A DNA stretch of 26,383 nucleotides from JBPBQZ01 sp050955105 (GCA_050955105.1 JBPBQZ010000067.1:1-26383); one strand, 5' to 3'. Positions 8,355-16,935 are shown, counted from the stretch's first letter. Notes: generated by a model from the letters alone, not told the origin. Translations and numbers: made by a program.

Positions 8355-8894
8355 ATGGCGACGGCGCTTTCCGAAGCGCTCAGCCCCCATGCGGCCTTGA
8401 AGGCCCGGATCGGACAAAACATGGAGCGCGCGAATTTGGACGCCACGAGCGCCGCGAAAGGCTTGCATCACACACCCGTCGTCGCTGACTTTGTGCCGAT
8501 GCCGTTGCCAGGTTTCGCCGGCTACCTTTGTCATTTGCAACGCGGCACCGGTGCACACAGCGGCGAGTTTCTGTTCGAAGTCGAGGCGCGTCATCTCAAT
8601 TTCGGGCAGCGCCTGCACGGCGGCATGCTGATGACCTTGCAGACTACGCTGCTGTCGCAGGTGGCGGCCGACGCCATGCATGCAACGGCCCCTTCCGCAA
8701 AACTCAAGCTGGTGTCTTTCAACTGCGACTTCATCGGCTCGGTCACAACCGGCGCCATGGTCTATTGCGATGCCGCCGTCACGCGCCTGACGCGTTCCCT
8801 GGTGTTCGTGTCCGGTTCGCTCGGACGCGGCGACGCCTTGCTGATGACGGGCGCCGCCATCTATCGGATCGAGCGCACGGAGGTGCCCGCATGA
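8355..8894 (+). CDS. hotdog-fold thioesterase-like protein, first of a coupled pair
   Basis: 179 residues. The 4HBT/PaaI hotdog segment runs from about residue 60 to the end, with LNFGQRLHGGMLMTLQTT at 81-98. The HGG motif (88-90) is preserved, but the acidic residue normally found seven positions after the second G of HGG in PaaI-like enzymes is T97. A long N-terminal segment precedes the fold. Starts at 8355 or 8421 are possible; neither has a strong ribosome-binding site. Its stop overlaps the next ATG (ATGA), so the two hotdog genes are coupled, and the acyl-CoA genes upstream suggest acyl-CoA thioester hydrolysis or binding. It follows amt by 83 bp on the same strand. Function otherwise unassigned. 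Confidence 0.75.
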   Translation: MATALSEALSPHAALKARIGQNMERANLDATSAAKGLHHTPVVADFVPMPLPGFAGYLCHLQRGTGAHSGEFLFEVEARHLNFGQRLHGGMLMTLQTTLLSQVAADAMHATAPSAKLKLVSFNCDFIGSVTTGAMVYCDAAVTRLTRSLVFVSGSLGRGDALLMTGAAIYRIERTEVPA

Positions 8895-9364
8895 TGCAGA
8901 TTCCAACCGATCCCACGACCGAGACGCGTGGCGTCGCGGCGGCTAGCGGTGTGATGCGCGAGGCACCGGACGGCTTTACCTTAGTGAATTTATATGAAGC
9001 TTTCACCTCGCGGATTTCGCCGGTGTTCGAGCGTTACGAGGCCGATGGCCAGCGGGTGGGGGCCTTCTACGTGGAAGAGGCGTATCTGGATCCGCATAGC
9101 GGCGCGCTTCACGATGGCATGGTAATGCTGGTCGCCGACCTGTTCTTAGGCCGCGTCGCCTGGACGACCGCGAAGTCGACCTGCGTGACATTGAATATGC
9201 GCGCGGCGCATATCGCCGACGTGCCGGTGGGCGCGCTGGTGGAAGTAAGAGCTCGGCTAGACGGGCGCACTTCGTCGATCGTGTTCGTCTCCGGCGATTT
9301 CACCTGGGACGGGCAGACGGTGATGAAGATAACCAGCGGCTGGAAGGTCCTGCACGCTACCTGA
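8891..9364 (+). CDS. hotdog-fold thioesterase-like protein, second of a coupled pair
   Basis: 157 residues beginning at the ATG inside the ATGA overlap; the open frame extends upstream to 8528 but only inside the partner gene. The hotdog helix is ALHDGMVMLVADLFLG (72-87). The second residue of the usual HGG is changed to D75, whereas the acidic D83 missing from the partner is present. The ending ITSGWKVL resembles the last strand of PaaI-type proteins. The complementary loss of conserved residues suggests the two products form a heteromer; that is inference. A 10-bp palindrome CAGCCGGCTG (9369-9378) lies 4 nt after the stop. Confidence 0.72.
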   Translation: MMQIPTDPTTETRGVAAASGVMREAPDGFTLVNLYEAFTSRISPVFERYEADGQRVGAFYVEEAYLDPHSGALHDGMVMLVADLFLGRVAWTTAKSTCVTLNMRAAHIADVPVGALVEVRARLDGRTSSIVFVSGDFTWDGQTVMKITSGWKVLHAT

Positions 9365-9432
9365 GCATCAGCCGGCTGTAAGCTGCCCTGCCTGAGACCC
9401 GGCATCCGCAGGCACCGCTAGGGTCGTTGCCC

Positions 9433-9497
9433 AATGCAAGCCTCCGAGGCAAGCGCCGGGGAAAAACCTCCGAGGCAAGCCCCCAATGCAAGCACCC
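9433..9497. repeat. five 13-bp tandem units (GCAAGC periodicity)
   Basis: Read in 13-nt steps from 9433 the units are AATGCAAGCCTCC, GAGGCAAGCGCCG, GGGAAAAACCTCC, GAGGCAAGCCCCC and AATGCAAGCACCC. GCAAGC recurs at 9436, 9449, 9475 and 9488, with the third unit degenerate. The order of variants is nearly mirror-symmetric. It lies between convergent genes (hotdog pair on plus, DUF883 on minus). Confidence 0.6.
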
Positions 9498-9542
9498 GAC
9501 AACCGCGTAGCGGTAGTGCCGGGCGAGTTGTGCACTTGCATT
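9485..9542. terminator. possible bidirectional terminator or structured convergent end
   Basis: AATGCAAG (9485-9492) pairs with CTTGCATT (9535-9542), and between them ACCGC-GTA-GCGGT (9502-9514) forms a tight hairpin, with CCCG/CGGG also able to pair. It sits between convergent genes, where transcripts from both sides should end. No T-tract follows on either strand, so intrinsic termination is unproven. Confidence 0.3.
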
Positions 9543-9562
9543 CGAAGACCGTCACACGACGA

Positions 9563-9946
9563 CTAGACGCGTCCCGCCAGGAAACCGATGACGAGTGCCG
9601 CGCCTGCAACGGCACCCAGCGACTGCAGCGGTTGCGCATGCACGCGGTCGCGCACCTGCGAGACGGTGCAGTTCAAGCGCTTGGCAAGTCGTGGATCGTC
9701 GAACTGGCGACGCGCGGTTTTGAGCTTGGCGCGCACGGTTTTCTGCAGCGCCTTGGCATCGACGGCATCCTTGCCGCTGTCGATGACTGCCTCGAGGTCG
9801 TCGAGGATATTACGCATGTGCTCGCCGGTCACGTCAGCGGCCGAGTCGGCCTGCTTGCTGATACCTTTCAATGCGCGGCGGCCGGTATCGGTTGCGGCGT
9901 CGATCTGATCTTCCACAGTGCTGTGGTTTCGGCCGAACAGTCCCAT
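9563..9946 (-). CDS. DUF883 / ElaB-YqjD-like membrane-anchored protein
   Basis: 127 residues with a very good ribosome-binding site (GAGGAG, about 8 nt before the ATG at 9946). The first 100 residues are charged, predicted helical and probably coiled coil; a single C-terminal hydrophobic segment at about 108-125 contains GAVAGAALVIGFLAG, giving a tail-anchored inner-membrane topology. This arrangement matches the ElaB/YqjD/YgaM family, which binds ribosomes at the membrane in stationary phase in E. coli (family knowledge). A similar ribosome-hibernation or stress role here is inference. It is transcribed alone; the 156-bp upstream gap to lplT includes a CGAGCGCTCG palindrome (10046-10055) that may belong to the end of the lplT transcript. 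Confidence 0.75.
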   Translation of the reverse strand: MGLFGRNHSTVEDQIDAATDTGRRALKGISKQADSAADVTGEHMRNILDDLEAVIDSGKDAVDAKALQKTVRAKLKTARRQFDDPRLAKRLNCTVSQVRDRVHAQPLQSLGAVAGAALVIGFLAGRV

Positions 9947-10102
9947 TGTGCTACTCCTCGTATTGATTTTGACAATCGGGGCCCGTGGCGGCTTGTGCCC
10001 GCGTCGGACGTGTCGGCCTATTAAACGCCGCCAAAACGTTGCGTGCGAGCGCTCGGATGTTATGACGGGGTGAACTTTGTAAGGTTTTGTGTAGTTAGGT
10101 GT

Positions 10103-11398
10103 TCAACGCAGCATAGGCGCCAGATCTTGGCGGCTTAGCGAACGTTGATAGCGGCGCATGATGAGCACCATGATGGCGCAAATCACCACGCCGAACGAGG
10201 CGATGATCCACGGCACGGGCACGCTCGCCGACAGCATCAGCGCGTACAGGCCGAGCATCAGCAGCACGGCAATGTTCTGGTTGAAGTTCTGCACGGCGAT
10301 CGAATGACCGGCGGACAGCAGCACGTGGCCGCGATGCTGCAGCACGGCGTTCATCGGCACGATGAAAAAGCCCGACAGCGCGCCGATCACGGTGAGGAAG
10401 GGATAGGCGAGCAACAGATAGACGGGTACCTGGTAGCTGCCGATGTCGATCATCCAGCCCGCGGGAAACAGATTGCGGTTGAAGAACGCCATGGTAATCA
10501 CGGCGATGCCGGTGACGATACCGACCGGCAGCGCCGACATGGCGCGGCTGAGCGGCAAACGGGTGGCCGCCAGCATGGCGCCTGCCGCTAGTCCGATCGC
10601 GGTGACCCCTTGCATGACCGCACCGCCCGACAGCGACATGCCCAGCGCGAACTGCGCCCATTTCAGCACCAGCAGCTGCAGCGTTACCGCCGAACCCCAC
10701 AGCAGCGTGGTCACTGCCAAGACGATTTGCGCGAGTGGGTCGTGCCAAAGCACCACGAAGGCCCGGCGGAATTCGCCGACCAACTGGATCGGACGATTGA
10801 CCGCGGGCGCGTAGTGCGCACCGGTATCGGGAATGCGCAGGTTGATCAGCGCCGCCAAGGCATAGATCAGCGCCACCACCAGCGTTGCGGCCTGTGCCGG
10901 CGTGTGCACGTGCGGCAGATGCGCGGCCAGCAGGTAATGCGCGAACATCTGCGTGATCAGCGCGCCCCCCAGCATGGTGCCGAGAATCGTCGAGCCGACG
11001 GTGGCCGCTTCGATCCAGCCGTTTGCCGCCACCAGGTCTTCGGCCGGCAGCAGCTCGGTGAGAATGCCGTATTTGGCTGGCGAATAGGCCGCCGCGCCGA
11101 TGCCGACGATGCCGTAGGCCAGAATCGGATGCAAGCCGAAAAGCATCATCAAGGCGCCCGCGAACTTGAAGCTATTCGCGAGCAGCATCACGCGTCCTTT
11201 CGGCATCGAGTCGGCGAAAGCGCCGACAAACGGCGCCAGCACCACGTATGAGATCGAAAAAAAGATCTGCAGCACCGGCGTGATCCACTGCGCCGAACGG
11301 GCGTCGGCGAGCAGGGCAATAGCGGCGATCAGCAATGCGTTATCGGCCAGCGAAGACGTGAACTGCGCGGCGATGATCGAATAAAAGCCTTTTTTCAT
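10103..11398 (-). CDS. lplT: lysophospholipid transporter LplT (MFS)
   Basis: 431 residues with about twelve hydrophobic segments. Diagnostic stretches are QFTSSLADNALLIAA near the N-terminus, FAPxVGxxADSxxKGRVM-type loop (LAPFVGAFADSMPKGRVM) and GAAAYSPAKYGILTELLP, all close to E. coli LplT. LplT flips lysophosphatidylethanolamine inward across the inner membrane for reacylation by the acyltransferase Aas (established). No aas gene is adjacent and no acyltransferase domain is fused, so the partner must be elsewhere. The ATG at 11398 lies 7 nt after the suhB stop, so the two form an operon. Its ribosome-binding site is weak and it may depend on translational coupling. Confidence 0.85.
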   Translation of the reverse strand: MKKGFYSIIAAQFTSSLADNALLIAAIALLADARSAQWITPVLQIFFSISYVVLAPFVGAFADSMPKGRVMLLANSFKFAGALMMLFGLHPILAYGIVGIGAAAYSPAKYGILTELLPAEDLVAANGWIEAATVGSTILGTMLGGALITQMFAHYLLAAHLPHVHTPAQAATLVVALIYALAALINLRIPDTGAHYAPAVNRPIQLVGEFRRAFVVLWHDPLAQIVLAVTTLLWGSAVTLQLLVLKWAQFALGMSLSGGAVMQGVTAIGLAAGAMLAATRLPLSRAMSALPVGIVTGIAVITMAFFNRNLFPAGWMIDIGSYQVPVYLLLAYPFLTVIGALSGFFIVPMNAVLQHRGHVLLSAGHSIAVQNFNQNIAVLLMLGLYALMLSASVPVPWIIASFGVVICAIMVLIMRRYQRSLSRQDLAPMLR

Positions 11399-11405
11399 CC
11401 GCTGG

Positions 11406-12221
11406 TCAGGCAAGCGGCGTCGGCTTACGTTTGCTGTTTGAAAACTCCGCGAGGATCTGCACCATTTGCGCATAGATCTTCGGGTTGCCGGCGACGATCT
11501 CGTTGGTGTGCAGGAAGTTCGATTCGCCTTCGTAGTTGCCCACCAGGCCGCCCGCTTCGCTTACCAGCAAGCTGCCGGCGGCCACGTCCCAGGGTTTCAG
11601 CCCTTGTTCGAAAAAGCCGTCCATGCGGCCCGCAGCCACATTCGCCAGGTCGAGCGCCGCGGCGCCCGGGCGCCGCAGTCCCGCGCAAGCCTCGGTCATT
11701 TTCTCGAACAGTTTCAGATAGCTGCCCAGCCCCGAGCGCTCGCGGAACGGGAAGCCGGTGCCGATCAGGCCGTCGGCGAGCCGGTCACGCTTGGCCACGC
11801 GCAAGCGTCGGTTGTTGAGGAACGCGCCCGCGCCGCGGGTGGCGGTAAACAGGTCGTTGCGCGTGGGGTCATAGACCACCGCCTGCGTCACCACACCCTT
11901 GTGCGCGAGCGCGATCGACACGCAGTAATACTGGAAGCCGTGGATGAAGTTGCTGGTGCCGTCGAGCGGATCGATGATCCATTGATAATCGGACGAGCCT
12001 GCCGACGCGCCGGATTCTTCCGCCAGCACCGTGTGGTCGGGGTAGGCGATGCGCAGCGTGTCGATAATGGAGGCTTCCGCCGCTTTATCGACGTCGGTGA
12101 CGAAGTCGTTGTGTTGCTTTTGCGTAACTTGCACGCGATCCAGGTCGAGCGAGGCGCGGTTGATGATCGACCCGGCGCTGCGCGCGGCCTTGATGGCAAT
12201 ATTAAGCATGGGATGAGGCAT
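11406..12221 (-). CDS. suhB: inositol-1-monophosphatase SuhB
   Basis: 271 residues, the usual length for the Mg-dependent inositol monophosphatase family. The metal-binding residues are visible as E68-E69 in LAEESG, WIIDPLDGTSN at 81-91 and WDVAAG at 211-216; VTDVDKAAE near 41-49 is also typical. SuhB dephosphorylates inositol phosphates and, in enterobacteria, joins the NusA/NusG-containing rRNA antitermination complex (known). The ATG at 12221 has AGGAC upstream; the frame stays open further upstream but without homology. It is divergent from trmJ, an arrangement also found in E. coli, and is followed immediately by lplT. Confidence 0.95.
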   Translation of the reverse strand: MPHPMLNIAIKAARSAGSIINRASLDLDRVQVTQKQHNDFVTDVDKAAEASIIDTLRIAYPDHTVLAEESGASAGSSDYQWIIDPLDGTSNFIHGFQYYCVSIALAHKGVVTQAVVYDPTRNDLFTATRGAGAFLNNRRLRVAKRDRLADGLIGTGFPFRERSGLGSYLKLFEKMTEACAGLRRPGAAALDLANVAAGRMDGFFEQGLKPWDVAAGSLLVSEAGGLVGNYEGESNFLHTNEIVAGNPKIYAQMVQILAEFSNSKRKPTPLA

Positions 12222-12558
12222 GGACAGTCCTGTGGCCGACGCGAAGCGCGCATGGCGGATGAAGCGATTGAAAGCGGCGGTGAGGCGGTGTTCCCAGACT
12301 TGCGACGCGCGGCTGGCGCGGCTTCGCGCGCTGCATGCGCCAGTCGAACCGATGCCTGGACCTGCCGCTGCACGTCCGCGCACGACGCGACGAAGCGGCA
12401 TTTTATCCGAGTCGTCGCGAGTTGTTGCGCATTGCGGTTAACATAGCCTGCTTCGAAGCTGCGCGCCGATGTGCTGCAGCGTCAAACCGAGGCCGGCAAC
12501 AGCGATTTCGAGCCCCACCAACACCCTTCAAGCCAGTGCATCAAAGGACAAGCGACGC
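12222..12558. promoter_or_regulatory. suhB/trmJ divergent promoter region
   Basis: This 337-bp stretch has no supported gene. Back-to-back -10-like boxes occur: TAAAAT on the minus strand (12400-12405, towards suhB) and TTAACAT on the plus strand (12438-12444, towards trmJ). Neither has a good -35 box. The suhB leader would be about 170 nt and GC-rich. Nothing else recognisable was seen. Confidence 0.4.
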
Positions 12559-13332
12559 ATGCGAGCCGGATTTACCTCAACCCGTTTCGTGCTGGTCGAG
12601 CCCAGCCATCCGGGCAACGTCGGCGCCGCGGCCCGAGCGCTCAAGAATATGGGATTTGGCCGCCTCGTGCTGGTGCGTCCGCGTTTGCCCGATCCACACT
12701 TGACCGAGCAGGCCATCGCCATGGCCAGCGGCGCTACCGAAGTACTGGAGCAAACCCAGGTGATGGATTCGCTGGAAGCCGCGCTGGCCGGCACGCACTG
12801 GTCGGTGGCGTTGAGCGCGCGCGTGCGCGAGATCGGGCCGCCTGCGCTGACGCCGCGTGAGGCCGTGCCGCGCCTGGCGGCGCAAGCGGGCACCGGTGAC
12901 GTGGCACTGGTGTTCGGCAATGAGCGCAGCGGCTTGTCGAACGCCGACGTCGACCGCTGCGGGGCGATCGTGCATATCCCCGCCAACCCGCTTTACAGTT
13001 CCTTGAATCTTGCGCAGGCGGTGCAATTACTGGCTTACGAATTGCGGCTGGCACTGCTTGACGCGGCCCCTGCGGGGCCGCTGTCGGCGACGCCGGACTT
13101 GCCTGCCGCGGCGGCGGCCGACGTCGGCGTACCAGCCACCAATGACGAGATCGAGCAGATGTTCGGCCATTTCCAGAGCGCCTTGATAGCACTGGACTTC
13201 CTCGACCCCGAGCATCCGAAAAAACTCGTGCCGCGGCTGCGGCGCTTGTGCGCCCGCGCGGGGTTGCAGCGCGAGGAAGTGAATATCCTGCGCGGCATCG
13301 CCCGGCAGATTCTCCGAAAAACCCGGCGTTGA
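12559..13332 (+). CDS. trmJ: tRNA (cytidine/uridine-2'-O-)-methyltransferase TrmJ
   Basis: 257 residues of the SpoU/SPOUT trefoil-knot family. Motif 1 is PSHPGNVGAAARALKNMGF (15-33), motif 2 VFGNERSGL (118-126) and motif 3 IPANPLYSSLNLAQAV (140-155). A C-terminal helical extension of about 80 residues distinguishes TrmJ from plain SpoU proteins. TrmJ methylates the 2'-OH of nucleotide 32 in the tRNA anticodon loop using S-adenosylmethionine (family knowledge). The ATG at 12559 follows AAGGACA; the upstream in-frame ATG at 12469 lacks homology. cysE begins 10 nt after the stop, so the two are probably cotranscribed. Confidence 0.93.
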   Translation: MRAGFTSTRFVLVEPSHPGNVGAAARALKNMGFGRLVLVRPRLPDPHLTEQAIAMASGATEVLEQTQVMDSLEAALAGTHWSVALSARVREIGPPALTPREAVPRLAAQAGTGDVALVFGNERSGLSNADVDRCGAIVHIPANPLYSSLNLAQAVQLLAYELRLALLDAAPAGPLSATPDLPAAAAADVGVPATNDEIEQMFGHFQSALIALDFLDPEHPKKLVPRLRRLCARAGLQREEVNILRGIARQILRKTRR

Positions 13333-13342
13333 AGGCGAGAGC

Positions 13343-14083
<741 letters not shown>

Positions 14084-14124
14084 GGCGCTGCCGTGCATGC
14101 GGCGCGATCCGTGCGACCGATCCA

Positions 14125-14913
14125 TCAATCGATCACAGCGTGCGAATGGATGCCGTCTGTCCCCAGACTGAGATAAGCGGCATGCGGCTGCGGCTCGTCG
14201 AGCGCCCAATCGCTCAGTACCCAACGGATGCCGTCGTTTTCCTGATGTCGAAATGGCCGATGTGTATGGCCGTGAATCATCAAGTCGCTGGCGCTGCTTG
14301 AAAACAGCCGTGCCACGGCCGCGGGCGTCGCGTCATAGCGATCCAGCTCGGCGTCGGCCGTCGAATAGCTCGATCTGCGAGCCGCGCGCAAGCGCCCGGC
14401 GAACCCCAGTCGCCACGCAAAAGGCAAACTCAGAAACAGGCGTTGCGCCGGTGTCCAGTGCGCCAGCCGCCGAAAGCGTTGGTAGCCGACGTCGTTGGTG
14501 CACAGCAGGTCGCCGTGAGTCAACACCACGCGCCGTCCGAACGCCTGCACAATCGTCGGATCGTCGAGCAGCGTGGCCGCGGCCGCCTCGGCGAATCGTC
14601 GGTTCAACAGGAAATCGCGATTGCCGCGCATCACGAACAAGCCGATGCCGCGCGCATCGAGCGTACGCAGCGTTGCGGCGATGCGCGCGGCAAACGGCAG
14701 CTTCAGCATATCGTCGCCGACCCAGGCATCGAACAAGTCGCCGAGAATGTAGACGGCGGTCGCACGCGCCGCGGTCTCGGTGATAAAGCGTTCGAACGCC
14801 GCGACCGTATGCGGCTGCGCGGCGTTCAAATGCAGGTCGGAGATAAACAGCAGCGGCCGTTCACCAGCGCGGCCGCTGCGCGCCGTCGCATCGACCGACG
14901 CCGCATACGGCAC
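14125..14913 (-). CDS. lpxH: UDP-2,3-diacylglucosamine diphosphatase LpxH
   Basis: 262 residues from the GTG at 14913. Metallophosphoesterase motifs in order: FISDLHL (23-29), GDLFDAWVGDD (58-68), GNRDF (97-101), THGD (132-135) and HGHTH (214-218). LpxH hydrolyses UDP-2,3-diacylglucosamine to lipid X in lipid A synthesis at the inner membrane surface, so the organism makes lipopolysaccharide. I chose GTG because GGAG lies 7 nt upstream and it avoids overlap; a TTG at 14928 would overlap ppiB by 11 bp. It is the last gene of the minus-strand cyclophilin group. Confidence 0.93.
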   Translation of the reverse strand: MPYAASVDATARSGRAGERPLLFISDLHLNAAQPHTVAAFERFITETAARATAVYILGDLFDAWVGDDMLKLPFAARIAATLRTLDARGIGLFVMRGNRDFLLNRRFAEAAAATLLDDPTIVQAFGRRVVLTHGDLLCTNDVGYQRFRRLAHWTPAQRLFLSLPFAWRLGFAGRLRAARRSSYSTADAELDRYDATPAAVARLFSSSASDLMIHGHTHRPFRHQENDGIRWVLSDWALDEPQPHAAYLSLGTDGIHSHAVID

Positions 14914-14917
14914 AGCC

Positions 14918-15412
14918 TTACTCCGCAACCACTGCCTTTTCGATGATCACGTCATCGACCGGCACGTCTTGATGGAAGGCCTTGCTGCCGGTCTTCACCT
15001 TGCGAATCTTCTCGATGGTATCGAGACCATCGACGACGCGTCCGAACACGCAGTAGCCCCAGCCCTGGGACGACGGCGCGGTGTGATTCAGGAAATCGTT
15101 GTCGGCGACATTGATGAAGAACTGCGCGGTGGCCGAATGCGGATCGCCGGTACGCGCCATGGCAACCGTGCCACGCTGGTTCTTCAGACCGTTGTTCGCT
15201 TCGTTTTCGATCGGCGCGGCCGTCGGCTTTTGCGACATGCCGGGCTCGAAGCCGCCGCCCTGGATCATGAAGCCATCGATCACGCGATGAAACACGGTGT
15301 TGTCGTAATGGCCGCCTTTCACGTACGAGAGGAAGTTTTCGACGGTCTTCGGCGCCTTGGCCGCGTCGAGTTCGATTTTGATGATGCCGTGATTCGTATG
15401 CAGTTCAACCAT
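14918..15412 (-). CDS. ppiB: peptidyl-prolyl cis-trans isomerase PpiB (cytosolic cyclophilin)
   Basis: 164 residues without a signal peptide. The cyclophilin active site is visible as FHRVIDGFMIQGG (41-53, catalytic R43) and MARTGDPHSATAQFFIN. It catalyses prolyl isomerisation during cytoplasmic protein folding. The ATG at 15412 follows AGGATGG. It lies 36 bp downstream of ppiA and 4 bp upstream of the lpxH GTG, implying one transcript. It is clearly paralogous to ppiA, which suggests a tandem duplication followed by loss or gain of the export signal. Confidence 0.95.
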   Translation of the reverse strand: MVELHTNHGIIKIELDAAKAPKTVENFLSYVKGGHYDNTVFHRVIDGFMIQGGGFEPGMSQKPTAAPIENEANNGLKNQRGTVAMARTGDPHSATAQFFINVADNDFLNHTAPSSQGWGYCVFGRVVDGLDTIEKIRKVKTGSKAFHQDVPVDDVIIEKAVVAE

Positions 15413-15448
15413 GATTTTCCATCCTGCTAAAAAGAGAGGGGAGATAGC

Positions 15449-16156
15449 CTATCGAGACAGTGTCGCAGAATTGATGACGACCGGTTCGACTGGCACGTCG
15501 CTCATGCCGCCTTGACTGCCGGTGCGGCTCGCTTCGATTTTCTTGACGGTGTCCATGCCGGAGACGACATGGCCGAACACCGCGTAGCCGTGTCCGTCGA
15601 AGCTGGGATAGTCCAGGTTCGCGTTGTCTACGGTGTTGATGAAGAACTGCGCGGTGGCCGAATCGGGATCGCTGGTGCGCGCCATCGCGATCGAGCCGCT
15701 GACGTTGCGCAAGCCATTGTTGCTTTCGAGCGGAATCGGCGCGCGCGTGGATTTTTCGCTGAGTTTGGGATCGAAACCGCCGCCCTGGATCATGAACCCG
15801 GGAATCACGCGATGGAAGATCGTGCCGTTGTACTGCCCGCTTTTCACATAGCCGAGGAAGTTGGCGACAGTCTTGGGCGCATGCGTCGGGTCGAGTTCGA
15901 CCACGAAGTCGCCTTTCGAGGTTTTGAATTGTACGCGCGGCGCGCTCGCAGCCCACGCGCTGGACGCGCCAGCGAGCGGCAGGCTTACCGCCACGCTGGC
16001 GGCAAGCAGCAACTTGGCCAGCGCCGGGCGCCGGCCGCGGGTCAGGCCGGCGCCCGGGGCGACGCGCGACACGGTTGCTTTCGGATGCGCATGCAACGTT
16101 GCGGCGCGACGCGACAGGGGACGTAGCAGATCGGCGATAAGGCCAGTGAAGAGCAT
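15449..16156 (-). CDS. ppiA: peptidyl-prolyl cis-trans isomerase PpiA (periplasmic cyclophilin)
   Basis: 235 residues from the ATG at 16156. A hydrophobic segment at about 46-62 followed by SSAWA|AS (69/70) indicates a Sec signal peptide and periplasmic location. The preceding 45 residues are unusually long and Arg/Ala-rich, so the real start may be internal, for example the GTG at 16072. The cyclophilin domain has FHRVIPGFMIQGGG (115-128) and MARTSDPDSATAQFFIN. Function: prolyl isomerase aiding envelope protein folding. A strong stem-loop sits just upstream of the ATG, between this gene and the TPR gene. Confidence 0.92.
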   Translation of the reverse strand: MLFTGLIADLLRPLSRRAATLHAHPKATVSRVAPGAGLTRGRRPALAKLLLAASVAVSLPLAGASSAWAASAPRVQFKTSKGDFVVELDPTHAPKTVANFLGYVKSGQYNGTIFHRVIPGFMIQGGGFDPKLSEKSTRAPIPLESNNGLRNVSGSIAMARTSDPDSATAQFFINTVDNANLDYPSFDGHGYAVFGHVVSGMDTVKKIEASRTGSQGGMSDVPVEPVVINSATLSR

Positions 16157-16172
16157 GGATATCTCATAGGTT

Positions 16173-16194
16173 CGACGCGCCTCAAGGCGTGTCG
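16173..16194 (-). promoter_or_regulatory. 10-bp stem-loop upstream of ppiA
   Basis: CGACGCGCCT (16173-16182) and AGGCGTGTCG (16185-16194) pair over ten positions with one G-T wobble and a CA loop. It is 16 nt upstream of the ppiA ATG and 43 nt after the TPR stop. There is no T-tract, so it may be an mRNA processing or stability element or an attenuator rather than a simple terminator. Confidence 0.45.
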
Positions 16195-16236
16195 TGAAGG
16201 GACAGGGGCGCCGCCGCGCGACGCATTCGAGGTGCT

Positions 16237-16911
16237 TCAGTGGGCGGGTGATCTGGCAGCGCTGGCCGGCAGCGGCGCGGAGGCGGCGGCTGCAGCCGAG
16301 GTGGCAGAGGCGGCTGACCCCGCGGCTGCGGCGGCGGGCCTGCGCGGTGGCGCGGCGGACAAGGCCGCCACGCTGCCGGGCGGCGCGATCACCGTATCGA
16401 TGCGTTGAGCGCGCTGTGCCGAGTAACGGTCGGTCGCGTCCAGCGAGCCGGCTTTCGCATAAGCCTGCGAGGCCAGCTTGAGGTACACATCCCCCAGATT
16501 TCGATAAGTGAGCGCATAGGTGGGCGCGGTCTGCATGGCTGTTTCGAGCGCGGCGCGCGCTTCTATCAGGTGACCCTGTTGCGCCTGCAGCGCCGCCAGG
16601 TTGATATAAGGCTCAGGCAATTCGGGATATTGCTGCGTCAAGCTGGTGAAGGCGGTAATTGCCGCGTCGGTGCGCCCCATGCGGGCCAGCACCGTCGCGC
16701 GCTTGAATTGCGCCTGCACATCGTGCGGATTGCTGGCGATGCGTTGATCCAATTGCGCCAGCGCTTGCGGCCAGTCGTGGCTTGCAATCGCTGTGTTTGC
16801 CGCGGGCGTGGCGTCGGTGAAACCGCGGCTCTGTGCTACCGAAGATTGAACAAAACCCGCCGCGAGGGCCGCGAGGACGAAGAGCGCCGAGCAGCCGCCA
16901 GGTATTCTCAT
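16237..16911 (-). CDS. tetratricopeptide-repeat protein, exported
   Basis: 224 residues. The N-terminal signal peptide has a hydrophobic core at 8-21 and likely cleavage near SSVAQ (25-27). About three TPR units follow between residues 40 and 155, for example PQALAQLDQRIASNPHDVQA and PEPYINLAALQAQQGHLIEA. The last 45 residues are an Ala/Ser/Pro-rich low-complexity tail, probably disordered. Periplasmic or envelope-associated scaffolding is expected from the repeats, but no specific partner is known. It is the first gene of the minus-strand group leading to ppiA and is divergent from cysS. The ribosome-binding site is poor. Confidence 0.8.
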   Translation of the reverse strand: MRIPGGCSALFVLAALAAGFVQSSVAQSRGFTDATPAANTAIASHDWPQALAQLDQRIASNPHDVQAQFKRATVLARMGRTDAAITAFTSLTQQYPELPEPYINLAALQAQQGHLIEARAALETAMQTAPTYALTYRNLGDVYLKLASQAYAKAGSLDATDRYSAQRAQRIDTVIAPPGSVAALSAAPPRRPAAAAAGSAASATSAAAAASAPLPASAARSPAH

Positions 16912-16927
16912 TGGTTGAAACCGGAAT

Positions 16928-16935
16928 GTTATACT
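16928..16935. promoter_or_regulatory. overlapping back-to-back -10 boxes (TPR gene / cysS)
   Basis: TATACT on the plus strand (16930-16935) and TATAAC on the minus strand (from 16933 to 16928) share four bases. The minus box is 17 nt from the TPR start; the plus box would give a cysS leader of about 350 nt. The -35 boxes are weak on both sides. Confidence 0.4.

Noticed and set aside
9430..9500. CRISPR array
   Set aside because: Units are only 13 bp, with no spacer-repeat alternation and no cas genes.
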